The notes below the pieces were generated by a model, which saw only the letters and a program-made list of their open reading frames with translations, did no database searches and was not told where the DNA came from. From positions 1-47,776 of the forward strand of contig JAJDTI010000183.1 in NCBI GenBank assembly GCA_022827245.1: a stretch of DNA of 47,776 nt, read 5' to 3'. A program made the position numbers and the translations under genes. Shown here piece after piece: positions 33,724-42,147 of the stretch; within the stretch, counting starts at the first letter, position 1, and each line of letters begins with the position of its first letter. The stretch comes from Pseudomonadales bacterium. GTDB lineage: Bacteria; Pseudomonadota; Gammaproteobacteria; Pseudomonadales; Azotimanducaceae.

Positions 33724-34590
33724 ATGGACGAACGGGAATACTGCTCGGAGCTGTGCCTGGCGGCAGGGGAGCCGATGGCCGGTACGGCCCCGCGCGTGGA
33801 TGTCTGGCTGCTGCTCGAGTACGCCCCGGTGTGGCGCCGCAAGGCGCTCGCCGACAACGACCTGTCCGCGCCGGTGGAGGAGTGGCTGCAGGCGCAGGTA
33901 CAGGCCTTCGAGGCGCTCGGCCTCGCGGTGCGGCCGCAGTTCGTGCGCCGCCCCGAGATAGACACCGACCGCACGACCCTGTTCGTCGCGCGTTCCGGAG
34001 CACTGTTCCGCTTCGAGTCCGTCGGTTACGACGCCATGCGGACGCTGGACCTGACGCGGGAGGAGACGCTCGCCGAACGCTTCACGCGGGTCGAGGAACC
34101 GCGGTACTTCGTCTGCACGAACGGCCAGCGGGATCTCTGCTGCGCGCGCTACGGCCTGCCGGCGTACCGGGAACTGCGCGCCCTCGTGGGCGGACGCGCG
34201 TGGCAGACGACCCATGTCGGCGGCCATCGGTTCGCGCCCAACGTCGTGGTCCTGCCGCAGGGCGTGCTCTACGGGCGCGTCCAGCCGGAAGAGGTACCCG
34301 CGTTCGTGGCCGAGGTCGAAGCGGGGCGGGTGTCCAGGCCCCATGTCCGCGGTCGCTCCGCGTTCCCGCCGGAAGCGCAGGCGGCGGAAGCGTCGCTGAA
34401 TGAACCGGTCCTGGAACTTGTCCACACGGACGGCGCCGGTGTGGTGCTCCGGACTCCGACAGGCGAGCGGCGGGTGTGCGTCTCCCAGGACCGCCCGTTC
34501 GACATCGTCGCGAGCTGCGGCGACGCCGAGAGGAAGCGCGTGCACGCGTTCAGCGCGCGGCCTTCGCCTCCGAGCGCATCCGCTCCGTAA
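33724..34590 (+). CDS. Thioredoxin-like ferredoxin (sucrase-ferredoxin/Apd1-like)
   Basis: The 288-residue protein belongs to the sucrase-ferredoxin/Apd1 group. CTNGQRDLCCARYG at residues 131-144 and HVGGHRFAPNVVVLPQG at 164-180 are the signature; in Apd1-like proteins the [2Fe-2S] cluster is held by cysteines and histidines of these segments (here probably C131, C139, H164 and H168). The role is probably redox, in the cytoplasm, with unknown partner. An atypical feature is a 41-bp 3' overlap with the convergent acyltransferase gene. Confidence 0.8.
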   Translation: MDEREYCSELCLAAGEPMAGTAPRVDVWLLLEYAPVWRRKALADNDLSAPVEEWLQAQVQAFEALGLAVRPQFVRRPEIDTDRTTLFVARSGALFRFESVGYDAMRTLDLTREETLAERFTRVEEPRYFVCTNGQRDLCCARYGLPAYRELRALVGGRAWQTTHVGGHRFAPNVVVLPQGVLYGRVQPEEVPAFVAEVEAGRVSRPHVRGRSAFPPEAQAAEASLNEPVLELVHTDGAGVVLRTPTGERRVCVSQDRPFDIVASCGDAERKRVHAFSARPSPPSASAP

Positions 34591-35365
34591 CGATCCGGCA
34601 GAGCGCCGCCGTGGAGGCCCGCGCGTCGTCCGTCGGCTCGAACGCCGGGCCGAGGGACACGTCGTAGACCCGCGCTTCCTTGTTCAGCAGTTCGCGGAAC
34701 AGCGTGATGTCGCGCAGTTCCTCGTGGATGAGCCAGAAGCAATAGAAGAGCAGGGAGTTTCGCGCCAGGATGTGCATCGGGATCATCGGCGCGTCGAACT
34801 TGCGGGCGAGGTTCACGGCCGTCGTCTGCCAGGGCCGTTCCCGCAGCCCTTGCAGCGAGGGCCGGGCCAGCCGCCCCGACGGGAAGATCACCACCAGGCG
34901 CTCGCGCCGGAACGCGTCGACGGTCGCGCGGAGGGTCTCGCGGTTGCGGGAGTACGTGCGCTTCGCCTCGACCCACTCGACCGGAATGATGGTGTCCGCC
35001 ATGCCCGGCGAGACCCGGATCGCGTCGCGGTTGGCGAAGAAGGTGATGTCCGTGCGCCGCTCCCTGAGGGCGTCGAACACCGCGACGCCGTCCGCGATGC
35101 CCGTCGGGTGGTTGGGCGCCACGATCGCCCGGCCGGTGGCGGGGACGTGTTCGGCGCCCCGGACGCGCACGTCGAGCGTCAGGGCCGCGCTCAGGTAGCG
35201 CAGCACCTCCTCTCCCGTCATCGCCATGATCGCGTCGGCCATCCCGATGGCCTCGCGGTAGCCGAGCAGCGGCCGCAACCCGGCGAGGAGCACGCGCCAC
35301 AGCGTCGGATGGCGCATGAGGCGCGTGGCGCGTTCCTCGATCAGGGTGTCGACGATGTGGGTCAT
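34550..35365 (-). CDS. PlsC-like acyltransferase
   Basis: The 271-residue protein has the motif-I segment APNHPTGIADG, spaced as H-x5-D rather than the PlsC H-x4-D, as in lyso-ornithine lipid and hemolysin-type acyltransferases. Motif III is IFPSGRLARPSLQGL, followed by PMIPMHI. It therefore probably acylates a lysolipid. Its ATG overlaps the hydrolase stop by 4 bp (ATGA), making it the last gene of a three-gene coupled operon. There is no obvious membrane helix. Confidence 0.78.
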   Translation of the reverse strand: MTHIVDTLIEERATRLMRHPTLWRVLLAGLRPLLGYREAIGMADAIMAMTGEEVLRYLSAALTLDVRVRGAEHVPATGRAIVAPNHPTGIADGVAVFDALRERRTDITFFANRDAIRVSPGMADTIIPVEWVEAKRTYSRNRETLRATVDAFRRERLVVIFPSGRLARPSLQGLRERPWQTTAVNLARKFDAPMIPMHILARNSLLFYCFWLIHEELRDITLFRELLNKEARVYDVSLGPAFEPTDDARASTAALCRIVTERMRSEAKAAR

Positions 35366-36165
35366 CCGGGCGGCGGGGACGCCCCTTCGGCATGGGTCCG
35401 GATGAACCCCGCGACCGCGCGGTTGAACCGGGGCGCATCCTGCATGTTCACGCCGTGCCCGGCGTCCATCTCCACGACACGGAGCCGCGGCATGTGCGCT
35501 TCGGCGAACCTGCGGTGGGGAGCGAAGCGCTTCTCGAAGCGGCCGCAGGCGAGCAGCGCCGGCACCGTGTTCGTCGCGATGTCCGCGCGCACGCTCGCTT
35601 CCGGCGTCGTGTGGCGAATCGTGTTCGCGACGCCGCGGGGGTCGAGGCGTTCGGTGTCAAGCAACAGCGCCTCCCGAACGTCGGACGGCAGGCGACGGGC
35701 GTGCTTCGGGTGTACCGGAATGCGCTCGATGGCGGGCATGCCGCCGCGTTCGATCGCGTCGCCGGACTGCCTGCCGGTTTCGGACCACTGTTTCACCAGC
35801 GCGGCGTCGGCGAAGGCCGACATGGAGTTGGTGAAGACCTGGCCGGCGACGCGTTGCGGGTGCGTGAGCGCGTAGCGGATCGTGAGCGCACCGCCGAGCG
35901 AGTAGCCGCAGACGAACCAGCGCTCCGTTCCGAGCTCGCGGCGGATGGTCTCCATGGCATCGATGTAGCCGGCCGGGGTGTAAGCAGCGTCGTCGTCGGG
36001 GGCCGGCGAGCGTCCGTGCCCCCACAGCTCCATGGTTACCGGCCGGCAAGCTTCGCCCAGCGGGCCGAGGTTCAGCGCCCATTGCGCGCGGCTGGACAGG
36101 AAGCCGTGGACGAGGAGCAGGAAGGGTCCGGTGCCGGGATGGACTTCGAAGGACGGCGCCGTCAC
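35362..36165 (-). CDS. Alpha/beta hydrolase
   Basis: The 267-residue protein is an alpha/beta-hydrolase: oxyanion LVHGFLSS, ELWGHGRS, nucleophile elbow CGYSLGGA and a C-terminal histidine in DAGHGVNMQDAP. The family covers esterases and enol-lactonases, and substrate specificity cannot be called. It starts at GTG 36165, overlapping the upstream dehydrogenase stop (GTGA), and its own stop overlaps the acyltransferase start. All three genes are probably translated from one message. Confidence 0.85.
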   Translation of the reverse strand: MTAPSFEVHPGTGPFLLLVHGFLSSRAQWALNLGPLGEACRPVTMELWGHGRSPAPDDDAAYTPAGYIDAMETIRRELGTERWFVCGYSLGGALTIRYALTHPQRVAGQVFTNSMSAFADAALVKQWSETGRQSGDAIERGGMPAIERIPVHPKHARRLPSDVREALLLDTERLDPRGVANTIRHTTPEASVRADIATNTVPALLACGRFEKRFAPHRRFAEAHMPRLRVVEMDAGHGVNMQDAPRFNRAVAGFIRTHAEGASPPPG

Positions 36166-37211
36166 AGGGCGTCGGCCACGGCGCGGCAGAAGTCCGTCGT
36201 GCTCGCCGTGCCGCCCTGGTCGGGGGTCAGCGTGCGTCCGTCGGCGTACACGCGCGCCAGGGCGTCGCGGATGCGGCCGCCCTCGCGCTCGAAGGCGAGG
36301 TAGTCGAGCATCATCGCCGCCGACAACAGCGCCGCCGTGGGATTGATGATGTTCTGCCCGGCGATGTCGGGGGCCGTCCCGTGCGCCGGCTCGAAGTACG
36401 CGTAGTCGTCGCCGTAGCACCCGCTGGCCGCGAGCCCGAGGCTGCCGACGAGCCCGCCGGCGGCATCGGAGAGGATGTCGCCGTACAGGTTCGGCATCAC
36501 CACGACGTCGAACCGCTGCGGTTCGCGGATCATGCGGCATGCGAAGTCGTCGACGATGAACCAGTCGAACTCGACGTCCGGGTAGTCGGCCGCCGTCTCC
36601 TGCGCGACTTCCAGGAAGAAGCCGTCGCTGCCGGCGAGCATGTTGTGCTTCGTGGCGCAGGTCAGGTGGCCGCGGCGCTTGCGGGCGAGTTCGCAGGCGA
36701 AACGCACGACGCGCTCGGTCCCCTCGCGCGTGATCGCCTTGACGGCGTACTTGCCGGTGCCGATCTCGTGGACCGGCCGACGGATCGTGCGGCCGATGAG
36801 ATTCAGTGGCGCGAGGTCCTCCAGGGGGCCTTCGCAGGCGACGTACAGGTCCTCCAGGTTCTCCCGCACGATGGCGAAGTCGATGCCCTCCGCGTCCCGG
36901 AGCGGCGTCGCGCAGCCCGGCAAGTGCAGGCAGGGCCGCACGTTGGCGTAGGTCTCCTTGCCCCACCGCAGGTACATGAGCGCGGCCCCCGAGGAACCGC
37001 TCGTCGACCCGAAGAAGGTGGTGTCCGCCCCGTCGATCATGGCCCGCGCGGCGTCGGGGAAGATGTTGCCGGTCTTCGCGCGGGCCGCCTCGCCCACTTC
37101 GGGATAGACGAACTCCAGGCCGATGTTGAGGGACCCCAGCAGGTCGACCACGGGGCGCATCGCTTCGGGGGCCGCATCGTCCCCTTCGATCACGGCGATT
37201 GTCTTGATCAT
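36162..37211 (-). CDS. Isocitrate/isopropylmalate dehydrogenase family enzyme
   Basis: The 349-residue protein is a beta-decarboxylating dehydrogenase: RENLEDLY near residue 115, MPNLYGDILSDAAGGLVGSLG near 240, and EPAHGTAPDIAGQNIINPTAALLSAAMML near 270. It oxidises a malate-like hydroxyacid with NAD(P). The loop that sets the substrate (around residue 90, PCLHLPGCATPL) does not match LeuB or Icd clearly, so tartrate, isopropylmalate or homoisocitrate remain possible. It starts at ATG 37211, first in an operon with a hydrolase and an acyltransferase. Confidence 0.87.
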   Translation of the reverse strand: MIKTIAVIEGDDAAPEAMRPVVDLLGSLNIGLEFVYPEVGEAARAKTGNIFPDAARAMIDGADTTFFGSTSGSSGAALMYLRWGKETYANVRPCLHLPGCATPLRDAEGIDFAIVRENLEDLYVACEGPLEDLAPLNLIGRTIRRPVHEIGTGKYAVKAITREGTERVVRFACELARKRRGHLTCATKHNMLAGSDGFFLEVAQETAADYPDVEFDWFIVDDFACRMIREPQRFDVVVMPNLYGDILSDAAGGLVGSLGLAASGCYGDDYAYFEPAHGTAPDIAGQNIINPTAALLSAAMMLDYLAFEREGGRIRDALARVYADGRTLTPDQGGTASTTDFCRAVADAL

Positions 37212-37379
37212 CCGGGCGATTCTGGCAGAGATTCGGGCGAAAAGGCGTGCGCGTCGGCGATTTCGCCACCCCGCCGGGCGAGATGGCCTACGGCGGTTGC
37301 GGAGGCGGCCGATTCCCGACGCGGCGCCCGGCCTCGACAATCGGGCTCATCCCTTCCACAATCGAGACCGGAGCGCAGG

Positions 37380-37766
37380 ATGCGATTCAAGATCGACCCG
37401 AACATCACGACGACGCTGTTGGTGGGCGCCACCATCATCGGCGTGACGCAGACGACCATCTCCGCGGCGTCGGCCGCCACGGACCAACGTTTCGCGCAGT
37501 TGGAGGCGCGGATGGACCGGCGTTTCGAGAATGTGGACGTCCGCTTCGAGCGCATCGAGGACCGCTTCGAGCGCGTTGAGGACCGCTTCGAGCGCGTTGA
37601 GGATCGCTTCGAGCGCGTTGACGCGCGTTTCGAGAAGATGGATGCCCGGATCGGCCTGCTGGCCGCCGGCATCGGCCGATTGGAGGGCCTGATCCAGGGC
37701 TTCCATACCGCGTTGGCGGCCGACGCCGCGGTGTCGGAGCAACTCGGCGACGACGAGAACTCGTAG
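37380..37766 (+). CDS. Coiled-coil protein with heptad repeats
   Basis: The 128-residue protein has an N-terminal hydrophobic segment (TLLVGATIIGVTQTTISAAS, residues 12-31; possible membrane anchor) and a coiled coil made of tandem 7-residue units such as DRFERVE. The DNA repeats are 21 bp, with three nearly identical copies at 37560-37622. The end has another amphipathic helix. Such proteins are common in bacteria without known function. A GGAGCGCAGG ribosome-binding site precedes the ATG. It is divergent from the dehydrogenase operon. Confidence 0.75.
   Translation: MRFKIDPNITTTLLVGATIIGVTQTTISAASAATDQRFAQLEARMDRRFENVDVRFERIEDRFERVEDRFERVEDRFERVDARFEKMDARIGLLAAGIGRLEGLIQGFHTALAADAAVSEQLGDDENS
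37518..37643 (+). repeat. Tandem 21-bp repeats coding for heptads
   Basis: Six consecutive 21-bp units encode RRFENVD, VRFERIE, DRFERVE, DRFERVE, DRFERVD and ARFEKMD. Units at 37560-37580 and 37581-37601 are identical and 37602-37622 differs by two bases. This is a likely site of repeat number change, each unit adding one heptad without breaking the frame. Confidence 0.85.
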
Positions 37767-37803
37767 TCCCCCACGGACCTTGGTCCCCAACGGAAGGATG
37801 CCC

Positions 37804-39495
37804 ATGCACGATCTGCTCATCAGGAACGGCTGGATCATCGACGGCGCGGGCAGTCCGCGGTTCCGGGGCGACGTCGCCGTCCAGGACGGCCGCATCGCCC
37901 GCATCGGGCGCATACGCGAACGCGCGAAGCGCGAGGTCGACGCGGAAGGGCACGCCGTCGCGCCGGGGTTCGTCGATGGCCACACGCACATGGACGCCCA
38001 GGTCTTCTGGGACCCGCTCGGCTCCTGCTCCTGCTACCACGGCGTCACCAGCGTCGTGATGGGCAACTGCGGCTTCACGCTCGCACCGTGTGGCGAGCAG
38101 GACGCGGGTTTCGTGTTCCGCAATCTCGAACGCGCCGAGGACATCGCGCCGGAGGCGATGCAGGCGGGCATCGAGTGGTCGTGGGAGACGTTCCCCGAGT
38201 TCCTGGACACGATCGACGCCCTGCCGAAGGGCATCCACTACGCGGGTTACATCGGCCACTCGGCGTTGCGCACGTACGTGATGGGCGAACGCGCCTTCAC
38301 GGACCAGGCGACGCCCGACGAACTGGCGCGCATGTGCGCCCTGGCGAAGGAAGCCGTCGAGGCCGGCGCCATGGGGTTCTCCACCTCCCGCACCACGAAC
38401 CACGTCACCGCGGACGACCGCCCGGTGGCGAGCCGGGCGGCGGACTGGGACGAGGTGCGCGCCATCGTCTGTGCCGTCGGCGAGACGGGGCGGGGCGTGT
38501 TCGAGATCGCGGGCGAGGCCCCGGGGCGTAGCCCGGAACGCCTGCGGGACTACCACGAGCGCCTGCGCGACCTGGCCGTGGACTCCGGCGTGACGCAGAC
38601 CTGGGGCATGTTCAGCACGCGCCGCGCGCCGGACTTCTGGCGCCCCTACTTCGACCTGGTGGAGGAGACCGCCGCGGCGGGCGGGCGCATCTTCGTGCAG
38701 GTGCACTCGCGGGCGCTGAACACGATGATGTCCTTCGAGACGCAGATGCCCTTCGACCACTGGGATGTCTGGCGGGACATCCGCGCCCTGCCGCTGGCCG
38801 AGCAGCAGGCGAAGCTGCGCGACCCGGCGCTGCGCGCGAAGCTCGTCGAGATCGCCAACGGGCCGCGGCCGGAACGGAAGATCGTGGGCGTCGAGGCGCG
38901 TCCCCCGGACTGGGACTGGTTCTTCGTCCTCGACTCGATGCTGGGCGCGCCGCGCCGCCTCGTGGATGTCGCGCGCGAGCGGGGCATGGACCCCGTGGAC
39001 CTCATGATCGAACTCGCGCTGCAGAAGGACCTCAAGCAGTTCTTCTTCCAGCCGGCCGCCAACGAGGACCAGGACCACGTCCTCGAGATGATGCGCCACC
39101 CGCGCTCCGTCGTGACGTTCTCGGACTCGGGCGCGCATGTTTCGCAGATCATGGACAGTTCGCTGCAGACCCACCTGCTCGGCCACTGGGTGCGCGAACG
39201 GGAGGCCATGACGCTGGAGGAGGCGGTCCGGCAGCTCACGTCGGTCCCGGCGTCGTCATGGGGGATGCACGACCGCGGGCTGCTGCGCGAGGGCCTGAAC
39301 GCGGACCTCGTGGTCTTCGACCCGGACACGGTCGGTCCCCGCATGCCCGAGGTCGTGCACGACCTGCCCGGCGGCGCCACGCGGCTCAAGCAGGTCGCCG
39401 ACGGCATCAGCCACACGATCGTGGGCGGCGAGGTGTTCCTCGAGGACAACGAACACACCGGGGCGCTGGCGGGGAAACTGTTCCGCGGGATGTAG
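37804..39495 (+). CDS. N-acyl-D-amino-acid deacylase-type amidohydrolase
   Basis: The 563-residue protein is an amidohydrolase of the D-aminoacylase group: FVDGHTHMDAQVFWDP (metal ligands H60, H62), the conserved cysteine in MGNCGFTLAPC, later histidines in YIGHSAL, VQVHSRALN, and the metal aspartate in FSDSGAHVSQ, plus the C-terminal GLNADLVVFDPDT. Members remove the acyl group from N-acyl-D-amino acids or related amides. ATG 37804 is chosen because GGAAGG sits 6 nt upstream; ATG 37798 is also possible. It is 3 nt from the next hydrolase gene. Confidence 0.9.
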   Translation: MHDLLIRNGWIIDGAGSPRFRGDVAVQDGRIARIGRIRERAKREVDAEGHAVAPGFVDGHTHMDAQVFWDPLGSCSCYHGVTSVVMGNCGFTLAPCGEQDAGFVFRNLERAEDIAPEAMQAGIEWSWETFPEFLDTIDALPKGIHYAGYIGHSALRTYVMGERAFTDQATPDELARMCALAKEAVEAGAMGFSTSRTTNHVTADDRPVASRAADWDEVRAIVCAVGETGRGVFEIAGEAPGRSPERLRDYHERLRDLAVDSGVTQTWGMFSTRRAPDFWRPYFDLVEETAAAGGRIFVQVHSRALNTMMSFETQMPFDHWDVWRDIRALPLAEQQAKLRDPALRAKLVEIANGPRPERKIVGVEARPPDWDWFFVLDSMLGAPRRLVDVARERGMDPVDLMIELALQKDLKQFFFQPAANEDQDHVLEMMRHPRSVVTFSDSGAHVSQIMDSSLQTHLLGHWVREREAMTLEEAVRQLTSVPASSWGMHDRGLLREGLNADLVVFDPDTVGPRMPEVVHDLPGGATRLKQVADGISHTIVGGEVFLEDNEHTGALAGKLFRGM

Positions 39496-39498
39496 GCG

Positions 39499-40653
39499 AT
39501 GCTGGCGCTCGCGTTCGTCGCGCTGGTACTGCTCGGCACCCTCGCCGGCGCGGTCGCCTGTTTCGTCTTCCTGCCGTTGTTGCCTGCCATTGGTGCGGTC
39601 GTGGTCGGAGTCGCGCTCCTGCCATGGCTCGCCGTGACGCTCTACGGGCTCGCAAGGCGTGCGCAGCCGCTGCGGCCCTTCGATGCGGCTGAGCACCAGC
39701 GGGAGGCGGCGCACCTTGGAGGCGAAGGGCGCCACGTCAGGACCGCGGACGGGCGGATCGTCGAGTACCTCGTCTACGGCAGCAAACGGCCGGATGCCCA
39801 GGTGATCGTGCAGATACACGGCGCGGGCACGACCGCGGGATGGCCATGCCGCATGAACGCGACCCTGTGCGAGGCGCTGAACCTGAAGGGCATCGCGCCT
39901 TCGATGCCGGGGTACGGCTACAGCGACGTGTGCGTCGGCCGCAGGATCGCGGACTTCCCGCGGGACGTCGAGGCGATCCTGGAAGCCGAGGGCGTGGCGG
40001 AGTTCATGGTCGAGGGCCTCTCGCTCGGCACCGCTCATGCGATGGCGGTCGCCTGGCGCTTCGGACCCGAGCGCTGCGTCGCCCTCGGACTCAACGTGCC
40101 CTATCTCTCCGAACAGATCTGCAGGGAGTTCGACTTCCGGCACGACGCCGACAGGCTGCCGAAGGCCGACGCCCGCGCCTGGCACCAGGCCTGGAACTTC
40201 CTCGCGGCCGACCTGATGTACCGGGCGCCGCTCATCTCTCCCCCGGCCCGCCACCTCGGCGGGATTGGCGGCGGCAGGCAGGTGCAGGCCGAGCGGCCGT
40301 GGGTCTTCGACTCCATGGGCGAGGATCAGGGGCGACTCGTGGCGCGCGGCACCCAGGGCCAGGGCTTCGATCAGTTCTCCTACGAGATGAACGCGGTCTG
40401 GGGCTTCGATCCACGCGACCTCGAGACCCGCAACGTCGCCGTCTGGTACGCGACGGACGACACGCAGTGCCCGCCGTCACACGGGGAGTGGCTCGCCAGG
40501 CTCTTCGAGTCGCGGGAGGGCGTGAAGACAAGCGTGCGCGCGGAGGACCTGGGCCTCGGCCACTTCACCTACATGCCTTCCCTGGGGCCGGCGTACACCA
40601 CGGAGGAGGAAACGATACCGGCGACGCTGCTGGCGCTCCGCGGGCCACCCTGA
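39499..40653 (+). CDS. Membrane-anchored alpha/beta hydrolase
   Basis: The 384-residue protein has two N-terminal membrane helices (about residues 3-27 and 29-50) and then an alpha/beta-hydrolase domain: IHGAGTTAGW, MPGYGYSD, nucleophile elbow EGLSLGTAHA, and a final histidine in LGLGHFTYMPS. The substrate is unknown. It lies 3 nt after the amidohydrolase gene, so the two probably act on the same amide/ester compound or in one pathway. Confidence 0.85.
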   Translation: MLALAFVALVLLGTLAGAVACFVFLPLLPAIGAVVVGVALLPWLAVTLYGLARRAQPLRPFDAAEHQREAAHLGGEGRHVRTADGRIVEYLVYGSKRPDAQVIVQIHGAGTTAGWPCRMNATLCEALNLKGIAPSMPGYGYSDVCVGRRIADFPRDVEAILEAEGVAEFMVEGLSLGTAHAMAVAWRFGPERCVALGLNVPYLSEQICREFDFRHDADRLPKADARAWHQAWNFLAADLMYRAPLISPPARHLGGIGGGRQVQAERPWVFDSMGEDQGRLVARGTQGQGFDQFSYEMNAVWGFDPRDLETRNVAVWYATDDTQCPPSHGEWLARLFESREGVKTSVRAEDLGLGHFTYMPSLGPAYTTEEETIPATLLALRGPP

Positions 40654-40685
40654 CGTCGTGCATGCGTTCGAGCCGGGACGGGAAA

Positions 40686-40706
40686 GCCCCCTCCCCAACT
40701 GGGGGC
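40686..40706 (+). terminator. Hairpin after the hydrolase gene
   Basis: GCCCCC (40686-40691) and GGGGGC (40701-40706) can pair around a 9-nt loop. There is no T tract, so a rho-independent terminator is only tentatively suggested. Confidence 0.3.
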
Positions 40707-40729
40707 ACCTGCGCCCGAGAAATGGCGTG

Positions 40730-40738
40730 TGCTAGATT
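40730..40738 (+). promoter_or_regulatory. Extended -10 promoter for the PhyH gene
   Basis: TGC followed by TAGATT (40730-40738) fits an extended -10 element; no -35 box is seen. The predicted leader is short and carries AGGAGG at 40751-40756, 6 nt before the ATG at 40763. Confidence 0.4.
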
Positions 40739-40762
40739 TCGGCGCCGAACAGGAGGTTGCCC

Positions 40763-41689
40763 ATGCCGACCCTCACCACCCTGGCGCCCGATGCGCCCAT
40801 CGAGGAGATCATGGCCTCGGTCGACCGCGATGGCGCCGTGATCCTCCGCGACGCTCTCTCGGAAACCGAGGTTGCGCAGATCGAGTCCGAACTGCGGCCG
40901 TACTGGGATGCGACGCCGCGAGGCACGGACCCGTTCACCGGCATGCACACGCGCCGTACGGGCGCCCTGCTGGCACGGTCCGCCAAGTGCCGCGAGATGG
41001 CGCTCAACGAGAAGGCGATCGGTGTCTGTGACCGCTTGCTGCTCGAGCACTGCGAGCGCTACCAGCTCCACATCACCCAGGCGATCGGCATCGGTCCCGG
41101 CGAAACGAACCAGCCGCTGCACACCGACCGATTGGCGTGGCAGAGCCCGCTCCTGCTACGGATCGAGCCCATGGTGACCTGCCTGTGGGCCGTCACGGAC
41201 TTCACCAGGGAGAACGGCGCAACGGCTGTCGTCCCGGGTTCGGGCTCCTGGCCCAACGATCGGCAGACCACTCCGGAGGAAATCGCCTACGCGGAAATGC
41301 AGCGGGGCTCCGTCCTGATCTACACGAGCTCCGTACGGCACGGCGGAAGTGCGAACGACTCGGACGCGGAACGGATGGGCCTCCTGATCAGCTACGCACT
41401 TGGCTGGCTGCGGCAGGCGGAGAACCAGTACCTGTGCTGCCCGCCGGAGATCGCCAGGGATTTCGATCCGGAACTGCGCCGCCTGCTCGGCTACTCCATG
41501 CCGGCCTTCGCGGTCGGGTACTACTCTCCACCCCTGCCGGCGGGCGCGGGCGTCGAGCTGGTGACCCCCGAGCATGCCGTGAATCCCGGCGTCTCCACGG
41601 AAACGATGGGTGGTGTCGAGATGCTGCAGAAGGGCGCAGCTGTCGTTGGGGCGGCGGGTGTCGATTCCGGGGGCGCGTCGGGACGGTGA
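40763..41689 (+). CDS. Phytanoyl-CoA dioxygenase (PhyH) family protein
   Basis: The 308-residue protein is a PhyH-type 2-oxoglutarate/Fe(II)-dependent oxygenase. The metal triad is H120-x-D122 in PLHTDRLAW and H193 in VRHGGS. Members hydroxylate a wide range of small molecules, so the substrate is unknown. The start is fixed by AGGAGG before ATG 40763. The neighbours, a VOC protein and a GPH-type transporter on the same strand, could be part of the same catabolic unit. Confidence 0.9.
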   Translation: MPTLTTLAPDAPIEEIMASVDRDGAVILRDALSETEVAQIESELRPYWDATPRGTDPFTGMHTRRTGALLARSAKCREMALNEKAIGVCDRLLLEHCERYQLHITQAIGIGPGETNQPLHTDRLAWQSPLLLRIEPMVTCLWAVTDFTRENGATAVVPGSGSWPNDRQTTPEEIAYAEMQRGSVLIYTSSVRHGGSANDSDAERMGLLISYALGWLRQAENQYLCCPPEIARDFDPELRRLLGYSMPAFAVGYYSPPLPAGAGVELVTPEHAVNPGVSTETMGGVEMLQKGAAVVGAAGVDSGGASGR

Positions 41690-41740
41690 TCCCGCGACCG
41701 GCGTTCTGCATACTGGGCGCCTTTCCTGTCGGAGCGAGCG

Positions 41741-42121
41741 ATGCCGATGATCGGGTACGTCACACTCGGTACCAACGACCTCGAGCGGGCAACCGCCTTC
41801 TACGATGCCCTCTTTGCCGAGATGGGCGTCGACCGGCTGATATCAGATGAGCGTGGGGTCGCGTACGGGACGGGGCTGGATCAGCAGATGCTCGTCATCA
41901 TGCCCCCGTACGACGGCCATCCGGCCACCGTGGGCAACGGCGTGATGGTGGCGCTGCAGGTGGAGTCGCCCGAGGAGGTGGCGCGGCTGCATGCGAAGGC
42001 GCTCGAGCTCGGCGCCGCGGACGAAGGCGCGCCGGGGCCGCGCGAAGCGGGTGGCATCGATTTCCACGCCGGCTACTTCCGCGACCCCGACGGGAACAAG
42101 CTGAACTTCGTCGTGTACTGA
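41741..42121 (+). CDS. VOC (glyoxalase/dioxygenase superfamily) protein
   Basis: The 126-residue protein has the paired beta-alpha-beta-beta-beta modules of the VOC fold: GYVTLGTNDLERATAFYDALFAEMG at the start and YFRDPDGNKLNFVVY at the end. The usual metal-binding histidine at the first strand is replaced by threonine (YVTLGT), so it may not bind metal or may use other ligands. Relatives include bleomycin-resistance proteins and dioxygenases. A GGAG ribosome-binding site precedes ATG 41741. Confidence 0.88.
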   Translation: MPMIGYVTLGTNDLERATAFYDALFAEMGVDRLISDERGVAYGTGLDQQMLVIMPPYDGHPATVGNGVMVALQVESPEEVARLHAKALELGAADEGAPGPREAGGIDFHAGYFRDPDGNKLNFVVY

Positions 42122-42147
42122 CCCGGTCGGGCATCGGCGGCGAATCG

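Noticed and set aside
37518-37643. CRISPR array or mobile repeat
   Set aside because: The 21-bp units are contiguous, without spacers, and lie in frame inside a coiled-coil gene.
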